From Bradyrhizobiaceae bacterium (GTDB taxonomy: Bacteria > Pseudomonadota > Alphaproteobacteria > Rhizobiales > Xanthobacteraceae), in the NCBI GenBank assembly GCA_016793685.1, contig JAEULX010000154.1:1-7878 (forward strand): a DNA stretch of 7,878 nt, given 5' to 3'. A model generated the notes under the pieces. That model had not been told where the DNA came from and made no database searches. It saw nothing but the letters and a program-made list of their open reading frames with translations. Made by a program: the position numbers and the translations under genes. This document shows, one piece after another, positions 1 through 5,381 of this stretch. The stretch's first letter is position 1. Each line of letters starts with the position of its first letter.

Positions 1-27
1 AAAGGGTCGTCGGTGCGGCGACCGCCC

Positions 28-1686
28 TTAATGAACGGCATAGACACGCTCCTTGAATGGCTCGATGCCGACGCGGGCGACGGTGTCGATGAACAACTCG
101 TCCGGCCGCTCGCGCAGCTCGAGATAGGCGGCGACGATGTCTTCGATCACGTCGGCGACCTGTGCATAGGGCACGGCGGGGCCGAGCAGCTCGCCGAGCT
201 GCGCGCGTTCGTCGGCGCGCCCGCCGAGCGTGATCTGATAGAACTCCTCGCCGTTCTTCTCGACGCCGAGGATGCCGATATGGCCGACATGATGGTGGCC
301 GCAGGCATTGATGCAGCCGGAAATATTGATGTGCAGCCGGCCAAGGTCGCGCGCGAGGTCGAGATTGCGGAAGCGGCGCGTCAGTTCCTGCGCCACCGGG
401 ATCGAGCGCGTATTGGCGAGGCTGCAATAATCGAGGCCCGGACAGGCGATGATGTCGGAAACGAGCCCCACATTCGGCGTCGCAAGGCCGTCCCGGTCGA
501 GCGCGCGCCAGATCTCCGGCAGGTCGCGCTGCGCGACATGCGGCAGCACCAGGTTCTGCTCGTGGCCGACGCGGATTTCGCCGAACGAGAAGCGGTCGGC
601 GAGATCGGCTACGACGTCCATCTGCTCGGCGGTGGCGTCGCCCGGCGGACCGCCTTCTGGCTTGAGCGAGAGCGTCACGATCGCGTAGCCCGCAACCTTG
701 TGGTTGGCGACGGAGTTCCCCAGCCAGGCGGCGAACCGCGGATCGGTCCGGCGCAGGGCCGCGACCTCGGGCGGGTCGTCGGCGAGCTTTTCATAGTCCG
801 GATAGCGAAACCGCGCGGCGACGTCGGCGACGACGGCCGGCTCGAGTGCGAGCGCGCCGTCCTTGATCGTCAGCCATTCCGCTTCGACCTCTTTGGCGAA
901 GCGTTCGGCGCCGAGCTCGTGGACGAGGATCTTGATCCGCGCCTTGTAGATGTTGTCGCGCCGGCCGTACTGATTGTACACGCGCAGGATCGCCTCGATG
1001 TAGCTGAGGAAGTCCCGCTTGGCGAGGAATGGCCGGATCACCTTGCCGATGAACGGCGTGCGGCCGAGCCCGCCGCCGACGCTCACCTCGAAACCGGCCT
1101 CGCCCGCCTCGTTGCGATAGAGGCGCAGGCCGATGTCGTGCACCTTGATCGCGGTGCGGTCATGCGCGGAGGCGGTGATCGCGATCTTGAACTTGCGCGG
1201 CAGGAACGAAAACTCCGGATGCAGCGTGGAATGCTGGCGCAGCACCTCGGCCCAGATGCGCGGGTCTTCGACCTCGTCGGGAGCCGCGCCCGCCCACTGA
1301 TCGCTGGTGATGTTGCGCACGCAGTTGCCGCTGGTCTGCATGGCGTGCAGTTCGACGGCGGCGAGGTCGGCGAGCACGTCCGGCATGTCGGACAGCTTGA
1401 TCCAGTTGAACTGGATGTTCTGTCGCGTGGTGAAATGGCCGTAGCCGCGGTCGTAGCGGCGCGCGACATGCGCGAGCGTGCGCATCTGCGCGGACGACAG
1501 CGTCCCGTAGGGGAGCGCGATGCGGAGCATATAGGCGTGGAGCTGCAGATAGATGCCGTTCATCAGCCGCAGCAGCTTGAACTCGTCCTCGGTGAGTTCG
1601 CCGGACAGCCTGCGCGCGACCTGGTCGCGGAACTCGGCCACCCGCTCGTTGACCAGGGTGCGATCGAACGCGTCGTAGATGTACAT
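28..1686 (-). CDS. cysI: Siroheme-dependent sulfite/nitrite reductase (CysI/NirA-type)
   Basis: This 552-residue protein is a cytoplasmic siroheme/[4Fe-4S] reductase that carries out a six-electron reduction, of sulfite to sulfide or of nitrite to ammonia. The cluster/siroheme cysteines are clear: C415 and C421 in CPGLDYC, and C458 and C462 in the ISGCINACGHHH segment. The ferredoxin-like half-domains are visible from the TTRQNIQFNW stretch (about 86-95) and its second copy near 366-382 (FGEIRVGHEQNLVLP), and NCVRNI (121-126) fits the anion/siroheme site. The length is normal for the ferredoxin-type family. The ATG lies 2 nt after the DUF2849 stop, with a weak AGCGGAA ribosome site. The position behind a siroheme synthase favours assimilatory sulfite reductase, the usual role of this gene order in alphaproteobacteria. 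Sequence alone does not exclude nitrite as substrate. The gene is complete, ending in TAA 27 nt from the window edge. Confidence 0.9.
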   Translation of the reverse strand: MYIYDAFDRTLVNERVAEFRDQVARRLSGELTEDEFKLLRLMNGIYLQLHAYMLRIALPYGTLSSAQMRTLAHVARRYDRGYGHFTTRQNIQFNWIKLSDMPDVLADLAAVELHAMQTSGNCVRNITSDQWAGAAPDEVEDPRIWAEVLRQHSTLHPEFSFLPRKFKIAITASAHDRTAIKVHDIGLRLYRNEAGEAGFEVSVGGGLGRTPFIGKVIRPFLAKRDFLSYIEAILRVYNQYGRRDNIYKARIKILVHELGAERFAKEVEAEWLTIKDGALALEPAVVADVAARFRYPDYEKLADDPPEVAALRRTDPRFAAWLGNSVANHKVAGYAIVTLSLKPEGGPPGDATAEQMDVVADLADRFSFGEIRVGHEQNLVLPHVAQRDLPEIWRALDRDGLATPNVGLVSDIIACPGLDYCSLANTRSIPVAQELTRRFRNLDLARDLGRLHINISGCINACGHHHVGHIGILGVEKNGEEFYQITLGGRADERAQLGELLGPAVPYAQVADVIEDIVAAYLELRERPDELFIDTVARVGIEPFKERVYAVH

Positions 1687-1688
1687 GC

Positions 1689-2006
1689 TCAGGTTCCGCT
1701 GACTGGCAGATCGAACGATGGCCCGGCGACGCGGATGCGCTCACGCAGGTTGCCGGGTGCGATGCGTCCCTGCGCGTCGACCTCGACCGGCGCGACGTAG
1801 GGGCCGACCACGAGAACGTCGTCGGCGACGGCGCCGGTGAGCAGCCCGCTCGCCGCCGGAGCGGTCGTGACGACTGCGGCCTCGCCGATCTGCGTCGTCC
1901 AGCCATTGTCGGCCTTGCGATAGACGACGACGCCGTCGGCGAGCCGGTTCGCGGTGATGACGACCGGGCCGGTGACTTTCAATTTCTGCTGCTGCGGGGC
2001 CGTCAT
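1689..2006 (-). CDS. DUF2849 family protein of unknown function
   Basis: This 105-residue protein is recognised as DUF2849, a small alphaproteobacterial family. The signs are the opening VTGPVVITANRLADGVVVY (about 11-29), a central Trp-containing strand, VVGPYVAPVEVD (about 66-77) and the closing NLRERIRVAGPSFDLP (about 87-102). It has no signal peptide, membrane segment, cysteine or metal motif, so it is probably a soluble cytoplasmic beta-rich protein. Its ATG overlaps the cysG stop (ATGA), and its stop is 2 nt before the cysI start, so the three are very likely co-translated. The family is known mainly from this position beside sulfite reductase. A helper role in siroheme handling, reductase assembly or electron delivery is inference from context only. 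No biochemical function can be read from the sequence. Confidence 0.85.
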   Translation of the reverse strand: MTAPQQQKLKVTGPVVITANRLADGVVVYRKADNGWTTQIGEAAVVTTAPAASGLLTGAVADDVLVVGPYVAPVEVDAQGRIAPGNLRERIRVAGPSFDLPVSGT

Positions 2007-3049
2007 GCGGCGATCTCCAGGACGGGTTCTGCGCGCGGGGCGGCGATGCCGGGAACGACCGTCACCGGCAAGCCTGCCTGCCGCAGCATGCCAAACAGCG
2101 CATCCGCGAGCGTCCGGCGGCTGACGAGCACGGCGACGTTTCGCCCTGCGCGCGCATGGTGGGCCGTGAGTTCGGCGACGGCATCAGGGCGGACATCCTG
2201 CTGGCCGCGCCGCCGGCCGATGAATACCCGCTCGGCGTCGCGACGCGCGCGATCGAGCACGGCGGGATCGATCCGCTCGTCGTGAACGATCACGTCGGCG
2301 TTCTGCAGCACCTGCAACGCGCGCAAGGTCAGGAGGTCGGGCTCTCCCGGTCCGGCGTCGAGAAGATGAATGAATCCTGCGGAGTCCTCCGCCGCCGCCG
2401 ACGCGTCCACGGCCTGGGCGAGCGCGGCTTCGGCCTCGCGCAGGCGGCCGGCAAGCGCCAACGCGCCGATCGGCCCGTCCACGACGCGCTCCCAGAATCG
2501 CCGCGCCGACCGCGCGCCGTGGCGCTGCTGCGCGAAGCGGGCGCGGAAGCGGCCGAGCAAGCCGGCAAGATCGCCGATACGCGCCGGCAGCAGTGCCTCG
2601 ATCCGCTCGCGCAGCCGGCGCGCCAACACCGGCGATGCGCCGCCGGTGCCCACGGCCACCACCACGTCGCCACGATCGATGATCGCGGGAAACAGGAAGG
2701 TCGAGAGGTCTGGCCGATCGACCACGTTGACCGGAACGCCCGCGGCGCGCGCCCGCGCAGCCACGGCCTCGTCGATGGCGTCATCACCGGCAGCGCTCAC
2801 GACGGCCATGCATCCGGAAAAATCGGCCTGCGCCGGATCGGCGGTGACGACTTCGCGCGAAGCCTGCGACGCCCGGGGCTCATCCGCGGCGTCGGCGAGA
2901 TCAATGACCGCACGCTGAGCGCCGACGTACCAGCGCACGCGGGCGCCCGTCGTGCGGAGAAGGCGGAACTTGCTTTGCGCCTCGGGTCCGGTTCCAACCA
3001 GGGCGACCGTTCCCTCAGCGACATCGAGAAAAACGGGCAGGAAACGCAT
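2003..3049 (-). CDS. cysG: Siroheme synthase: precorrin-2 dehydrogenase/ferrochelatase with truncated SUMT domain
   Basis: This 348-residue protein makes siroheme in the cytoplasm by NAD-dependent oxidation of precorrin-2 and iron insertion. The N-terminal Rossmann fold has GTGPEAQSK (19-27). The catalytic region VNVVDRPDLSTFLFPAIIDR (107-126) contains D111, aligned with the catalytic Asp104 of enteric CysG, and is followed by GGASPVLARRLRERIE (136-151). Residues 225-348 resemble the start of uroporphyrinogen-III methyltransferase (DAGPGEPDLLTLRALQ, then RRDAERVFIGRRRG). The domain stops about halfway through and the GGDP SAM-binding loop is replaced by a SRRTLADALFG stretch, so methylation is probably done by a separate CobA-type enzyme. 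I start at M3049: upstream in-frame codons run through AT-rich, non-coding-looking DNA, and MRFLPVFLDV is the expected beginning. The stop overlaps the next ATG. Confidence 0.88.
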   Translation of the reverse strand: MRFLPVFLDVAEGTVALVGTGPEAQSKFRLLRTTGARVRWYVGAQRAVIDLADAADEPRASQASREVVTADPAQADFSGCMAVVSAAGDDAIDEAVAARARAAGVPVNVVDRPDLSTFLFPAIIDRGDVVVAVGTGGASPVLARRLRERIEALLPARIGDLAGLLGRFRARFAQQRHGARSARRFWERVVDGPIGALALAGRLREAEAALAQAVDASAAAEDSAGFIHLLDAGPGEPDLLTLRALQVLQNADVIVHDERIDPAVLDRARRDAERVFIGRRRGQQDVRPDAVAELTAHHARAGRNVAVLVSRRTLADALFGMLRQAGLPVTVVPGIAAPRAEPVLEIAA

Positions 3050-3096
3050 GCGACGGATTCTCGGGTTGATGGGAATTATTTTCTTTATGTAGTCGA

Positions 3097-3110
3097 TTTT
3101 GCAGGCAAAA
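3097..3110. promoter_or_regulatory. Inverted repeat TTTTGC-AG-GCAAAA, possible operator
   Basis: Two perfect 6-bp arms are separated by 2 nt, inside the AT-rich region about 50-60 nt upstream of the cysG ATG. The position suits an operator for a dimeric regulator of the cysG-DUF2849-cysI operon. The regulator is not identifiable from sequence. Confidence 0.35.
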
Positions 3111-3127
3111 ATAGAGAAATAATCTAT
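3111..3127. promoter_or_regulatory. Inverted repeat ATAGA-N7-TCTAT, possible operator
   Basis: Two perfect 5-bp arms surround a 7-nt AT-rich centre, directly abutting the preceding dyad. The size (17 bp) is typical of a dimeric helix-turn-helix binding site. It does not match the T-N11-A spacing expected of LysR-type sites such as CysB, so I do not name a regulator. Confidence 0.35.
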
Positions 3128-3156
3128 CGAATTAGCGATCGGCGCGAGGCGGATCA

Positions 3157-3180
3157 TCTCCGAAACGGCTCCTTCGGAGA
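3157..3180. other. Stem-loop, 8-bp perfect stem
   Basis: TCTCCGAA (3157-3164) pairs perfectly with TTCGGAGA (3173-3180) around an 8-nt loop. It lies 108-131 nt upstream of the cysG start. No T-run follows that would make it a convincing terminator, and I recognise no riboswitch class. It could be an operator or a leader hairpin if transcription of cysG begins further upstream. Confidence 0.4.
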
Positions 3181-3407
3181 GCCAAATTTTGCTCCCCCTG
3201 ATTGCCCGGCCGAAATCCGCACCGCGCCTGTCCTCACCGGCCGGCAAGGCCGATAGAATGACGAAACTCGGTCACCGCACGGGCGGTCACCCAATATACG
3301 CCATCGCCAATGTTACAGGGTTCGGCATTGCCGGCAGCGATTGCCGGACCATCTTTGGTTTGTGCAGGGTTCTATTGCCGACGGCGAGGCGGAGCAGGAG
3401 CGTTTGC

Positions 3408-3818
3408 ATGCCCACGTTCGAAAGCGACAAACTCATTCGCTTCCACCACTGCGATCCCGCAGGCATCATTTTCTATCCGCAGTACTTCATATTGTTCAAT
3501 GAGCTGGTGGAAGACTGGTTCACCCAGGGGCTCAATGTCAGCGTCGTCGAACAGGTCATCAACCAGCGCGTCGGCATTCCGATGGGGCGTGTCGAGTGCG
3601 ACTTCCTGTTGCCGAGCAGGATCGGCGACATCCTGCGTTTTGCGCTGCAGGTCGTCCGTATCGGGCGGAGCTCCATGACGTTGAGGATCGAGTGCCGCGC
3701 GGGCGACGAGCTTCGCGTCAAGGCGCAGCTCACCGTGGTCTTCGCCTCGCTGACGACCATGCGCTCGGTCCCCATTTCGGCCGACCTCAGGCAGCGGATC
3801 GAGCAATTCCTCGAGTGA
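3408..3818 (+). CDS. Hot-dog fold acyl-CoA thioesterase (4-hydroxybenzoyl-CoA thioesterase/YbgC-like)
   Basis: This 136-residue cytoplasmic enzyme is predicted to hydrolyse an acyl-CoA or aryl-CoA thioester to free acid and CoA. The family signature is clear at the N terminus: IRFHHCDPAGIIFYPQYF (10-27), with D16 in the position of the catalytic aspartate of 4-hydroxybenzoyl-CoA thioesterase. The hot-dog helix follows (FNELVEDWF), then the strands around GRVECDFLLPSRIGDILRF and VRIGRSSMTLRIEC. The length is typical of single-domain family members. I chose the ATG at 3408 because an AGGAG lies 7 nt upstream and the family motif begins there; earlier in-frame starts add unrelated sequence. It stands alone, divergent from cysG and convergent with ybaK, so the neighbours do not reveal the substrate. 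Either housekeeping acyl-CoA turnover or aromatic-acid catabolism is possible. Confidence 0.82.
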   Translation: MPTFESDKLIRFHHCDPAGIIFYPQYFILFNELVEDWFTQGLNVSVVEQVINQRVGIPMGRVECDFLLPSRIGDILRFALQVVRIGRSSMTLRIECRAGDELRVKAQLTVVFASLTTMRSVPISADLRQRIEQFLE

Positions 3819-3822
3819 GCGG

Positions 3823-3851
3823 CGCTGACCCGACGCGGTCTGTAGTCAGCG
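3823..3851 (+). terminator. Stem-loop just after the thioesterase stop, possible terminator
   Basis: CGCTGAC (3823-3829) pairs perfectly with GTCAGCG (3845-3851), starting 5 nt after the TGA, and the 15-nt loop can form a small inner CCG/CGG stem. There is no U-tract, so intrinsic termination is uncertain; transcript stabilisation is an alternative. Confidence 0.3.
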
Positions 3852-3855
3852 GAAT

Positions 3856-3962
3856 CTAGGGCAAATCCCGTTTTGATTGAATCGGGCTTCGCTCCAATTA
3901 TCTTTGTGTTGTCGCATTTTCTGACCGCGAACCGGTTTCCACTTCGCCTGAAAATGCTCTAG
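3856..3962. repeat. MITE-like interspersed repeat with CTAG termini
   Basis: This approximately 107-bp intergenic element has imperfect terminal inverted repeats. The left end reads CTAGGGCAAAT and the right end, read on the other strand, CTAGAGCATTT (9 of 11 identical). The right half folds into a stem-loop: GCATTTTC (3914-3921) with GAAAATGC (3950-3957), and inside it GCGAA (3927-3931) with TTCGC (3943-3947) around an AACCGGTT centre. A weaker CCCG/CGGG pair sits at 3867-3886. The base composition is more AT-rich than the flanks. It resembles short palindromic repeats scattered through Hyphomicrobiales genomes (recalled, not searched). Lying between convergent genes, it may also act as a two-way terminator. 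The right CTAG supplies the stop codon of ybaK. Confidence 0.6.
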
Positions 3963-4444
3963 CGATCGGCCGCCGCCGTGAGCGGCTGCGCGGCGGCATC
4001 GAGCGCAGCGCAGGCAGCCTTGGGATCGAGTTCGATCTGCAGGCCGCGCTGTCCACCGTTCACGAAGACGGTTGTTTCATTCAATGCGCTCTCCTCGATG
4101 GCGGTCGGGACGCGCTTCTTCTGCCCAAACGGGCTGATCCCGCCGACATGATAGCCGGTCAGCCGTTCGGCGTCGGCCGGGCGCATCATTTTCGCGCTCT
4201 TCCCATGAAAGGCGGCCGCCAGCTTTTTCATGCTGACCTCGCGATCCGACGGCACGAGGACGCATACCGGCTTGCCGTCGACCTCGGCCATGAGCGTTTT
4301 CAGGACGCGCCGGGGCTCGACGCCCATGCCCTCCGCGGCCTGCATGCCGATGCGATCAGCGTCGGGATCGTAATCGTAGCTGTGGAGACTGAAATGGACC
4401 CCGAGCTTGCTCAGGACCGCAGTCGCGCGTGTGCTGGTCGCCAT
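3959..4444 (-). CDS. ybaK: YbaK/EbsC-type Cys-tRNA(Pro) deacylase
   Basis: This 161-residue cytoplasmic protein belongs to the YbaK family of trans-editing hydrolases, which clear Cys-tRNA(Pro) made by mistake by prolyl-tRNA synthetase. The evidence is the N-terminal TRATAVLSKLGVHFSLHSY, the RVLKTLMAEVDGKPVCVLVPSD segment with the conserved lysine K49, and GGISPFGQKKRVPTAIEES (101-119), which carries the family's signature glycine-rich GGISPFG loop. The length matches the family (about 155-165). The ATG at 4444 gives the expected N terminus; the ribosome site (GTTGGG) is weak. It lies 48 nt after tauE on the same strand and may be read from the same transcript. The last residues are a low-complexity Ala-rich tail, and the TAG stop lies in the end of the adjacent repeat, so the C terminus may have been reset by insertion of that element. 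Confidence 0.88.
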   Translation of the reverse strand: MATSTRATAVLSKLGVHFSLHSYDYDPDADRIGMQAAEGMGVEPRRVLKTLMAEVDGKPVCVLVPSDREVSMKKLAAAFHGKSAKMMRPADAERLTGYHVGGISPFGQKKRVPTAIEESALNETTVFVNGGQRGLQIELDPKAACAALDAAAQPLTAAADR

Positions 4445-4492
4445 GACCCAACTCGACTCATGCGGTGGCCGGCCCGCGTCCCGTCGAGCCGG

Positions 4493-5233
4493 TCAACTGA
4501 CCGGCCGCAGGAACAGGCCGACGGTGAGCGCCACACCGATAAGCACGACGATGACGCGCAGAACGTTTTCCGGGAAAACGCTCAGCATTTTGGCGCCGAT
4601 GAGCCCTCCGGCGATGGCGCCGGCGCCCAGCACGACGGCTTCGTACCAATTCACCGCGCCGGAAAACGCGAAGATCAGCACGGCCGAAGCGTTCATGACC
4701 GCGGCGAGGACGTTCTTCGTCGCCGCCCCGCCGCGCGTCTGCATTCCCGCGAGACTCAATGCGGCGAGCATCAGGAACCCGATGCCTCCGCCGAAGTAGC
4801 CCCCGTAAATGGCGATGCCGAGCTGTGCGATCCCGGTGCTGACCGCGCCGAGATGATCGCCCGGGGCTCCCGGCTTGCGGAAGAAACTGCCCCACGCAAA
4901 CACGCCCGTTGCGAACAGCACCAGCCAGGGAACCAGGCGCGCGAACACGCTTTCGGGCGTGAAGAGAAGCAGCAGGCCGCCGAGCGCGCCCCCGATCAGG
5001 CTGAGCGTGAACAACGTGGGAAACGAGAGTTGCGGCGTTCCCGAAACGAGCGAGCGGTTCGCGAGGCCGGTCACCACCTGCCCGGGAAACAACGCGACGG
5101 TCGAGGTGATGTTGGCCTGGAGCGGGCTGAGGCCGGCAATGATGAGCGCAGGCAGCGTGATGAACGAGCCGCCGCCTGCCAGCGCGTTCTGGATTCCGGC
5201 GAACGCGCCCGCGAGTAGGATCAGAAGGATCAT
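4493..5233 (-). CDS. TauE/SafE family sulfite/anion exporter
   Basis: This 246-residue inner-membrane protein has roughly eight hydrophobic segments, with the internal duplication typical of TauE/SafE transporters. The first copy of the signature is at about 17-51 (ALAGGGSFITLPAL, then SPLQANITSTVALFPG). The second is at about 144-183 (GGYFGGGIGFLML, then ATKNVLAAVMNASA). Family members move sulfite, sulfoacetate or other organosulfur anions outward; the substrate here is not readable from sequence. The ATG at 5233 starts directly with the first membrane helix (MILLILLAGAFAGIQ); more upstream in-frame codons are Arg/Cys-rich shadow sequence. No strong ribosome site is visible, but the ATG overlaps the stop of a short upstream ORF as ATGA, which may allow coupled translation. 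It is followed by ybaK, and the divergent sulfite reductase operon is about 1.4 kb away. Confidence 0.85.
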   Translation of the reverse strand: MILLILLAGAFAGIQNALAGGGSFITLPALIIAGLSPLQANITSTVALFPGQVVTGLANRSLVSGTPQLSFPTLFTLSLIGGALGGLLLLFTPESVFARLVPWLVLFATGVFAWGSFFRKPGAPGDHLGAVSTGIAQLGIAIYGGYFGGGIGFLMLAALSLAGMQTRGGAATKNVLAAVMNASAVLIFAFSGAVNWYEAVVLGAGAIAGGLIGAKMLSVFPENVLRVIVVLIGVALTVGLFLRPVS

Positions 5234-5352
5234 GCCGGATCGACGCGCAGCGGCTCGCTGTTGGCGCTCTTGGTGACGCGCAGGCGATAGCACGCAAGGA
5301 CCGAGGGCCGCAAAGGCGCCGCGACAGGCTTGCCGGGAACGTGATCGAGCAT
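5230..5352 (-). CDS. Possible small ORF or gene remnant upstream of tauE (40 aa)
   Basis: A short frame starting at ATG 5352 (MLDHVPGKPVAAPLRPSVLA at its N terminus) ends at a TGA that overlaps the tauE ATG as ATGA. About 79% of its codons end in G or C, against about 54% G/C at second positions, which is the pattern of genuine genes in this window. There is no strong ribosome site, no membrane segment and no recognisable domain. The frame stays open upstream into the end of lpxXL, where it is only a shadow. It could be a leader peptide coupled to tauE, or the 3' remnant of a lost gene. I do not recognise it. Confidence 0.3.
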   Translation of the reverse strand: MLDHVPGKPVAAPLRPSVLACYRLRVTKSANSEPLRVDPA

Positions 5353-5381
5353 ATCCAGCCGCGCCGGGAAGCCGCCCGAAT

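Larger units (their letters stand above)
3050..3407. promoter_or_regulatory. Divergent control region between cysG and the thioesterase gene
   Basis: This 358-nt gene-free stretch separates two divergent genes. About 3066-3135 is markedly AT-rich against a GC-rich background and probably carries the minus-strand promoter of cysG. It contains two adjacent dyads (3097-3110 and 3111-3127), listed separately. An 8-bp stem-loop lies at 3157-3180. The half nearer the thioesterase is GC-rich and holds short direct repeats: CGGTCACC at 3269 and 3284, and ATTGCCGG at 3327 and 3340. I could not assign a convincing sigma70 -35/-10 pair on either strand. Open frames through the region look non-coding. 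Confidence 0.5.

Noticed and set aside
13..1800. 595-codon plus-strand open frame opposite cysI and DUF2849
   Set aside because: It is an antisense shadow of a well-recognised reductase; the protein is Arg/Asp/Val-rich with no family features, as expected from GC-rich codon bias on the opposite strand.
3157..3190. Riboswitch or intrinsic terminator at the 8-bp hairpin
   Set aside because: No known riboswitch core is recognisable and the T-run after the stem is short and displaced.
3050..3247. 66-residue N-terminal extension of cysG from ATG 3247
   Set aside because: The extra codons cover AT-rich DNA with two dyads and translate to Ile/Lys/Tyr-rich sequence unlike the rest; the family begins at MRFLPVFL.
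2156..3256. 366-codon plus-strand frame opposite cysG
   Set aside because: Antisense of a clear siroheme synthase; no recognisable motif and it runs through the AT-rich promoter region.
3189..3407. 73-residue N-terminal extension of the thioesterase
   Set aside because: The family motif starts right after M3408, which has an AGGAG at proper distance; the extension has no homologous look.
4148..5218. 356-codon plus-strand frame opposite tauE and ybaK
   Set aside because: Highly charged, low-complexity translation (many Glu-Arg-Ala-Gln) that mirrors hydrophobic transmembrane codons on the other strand.
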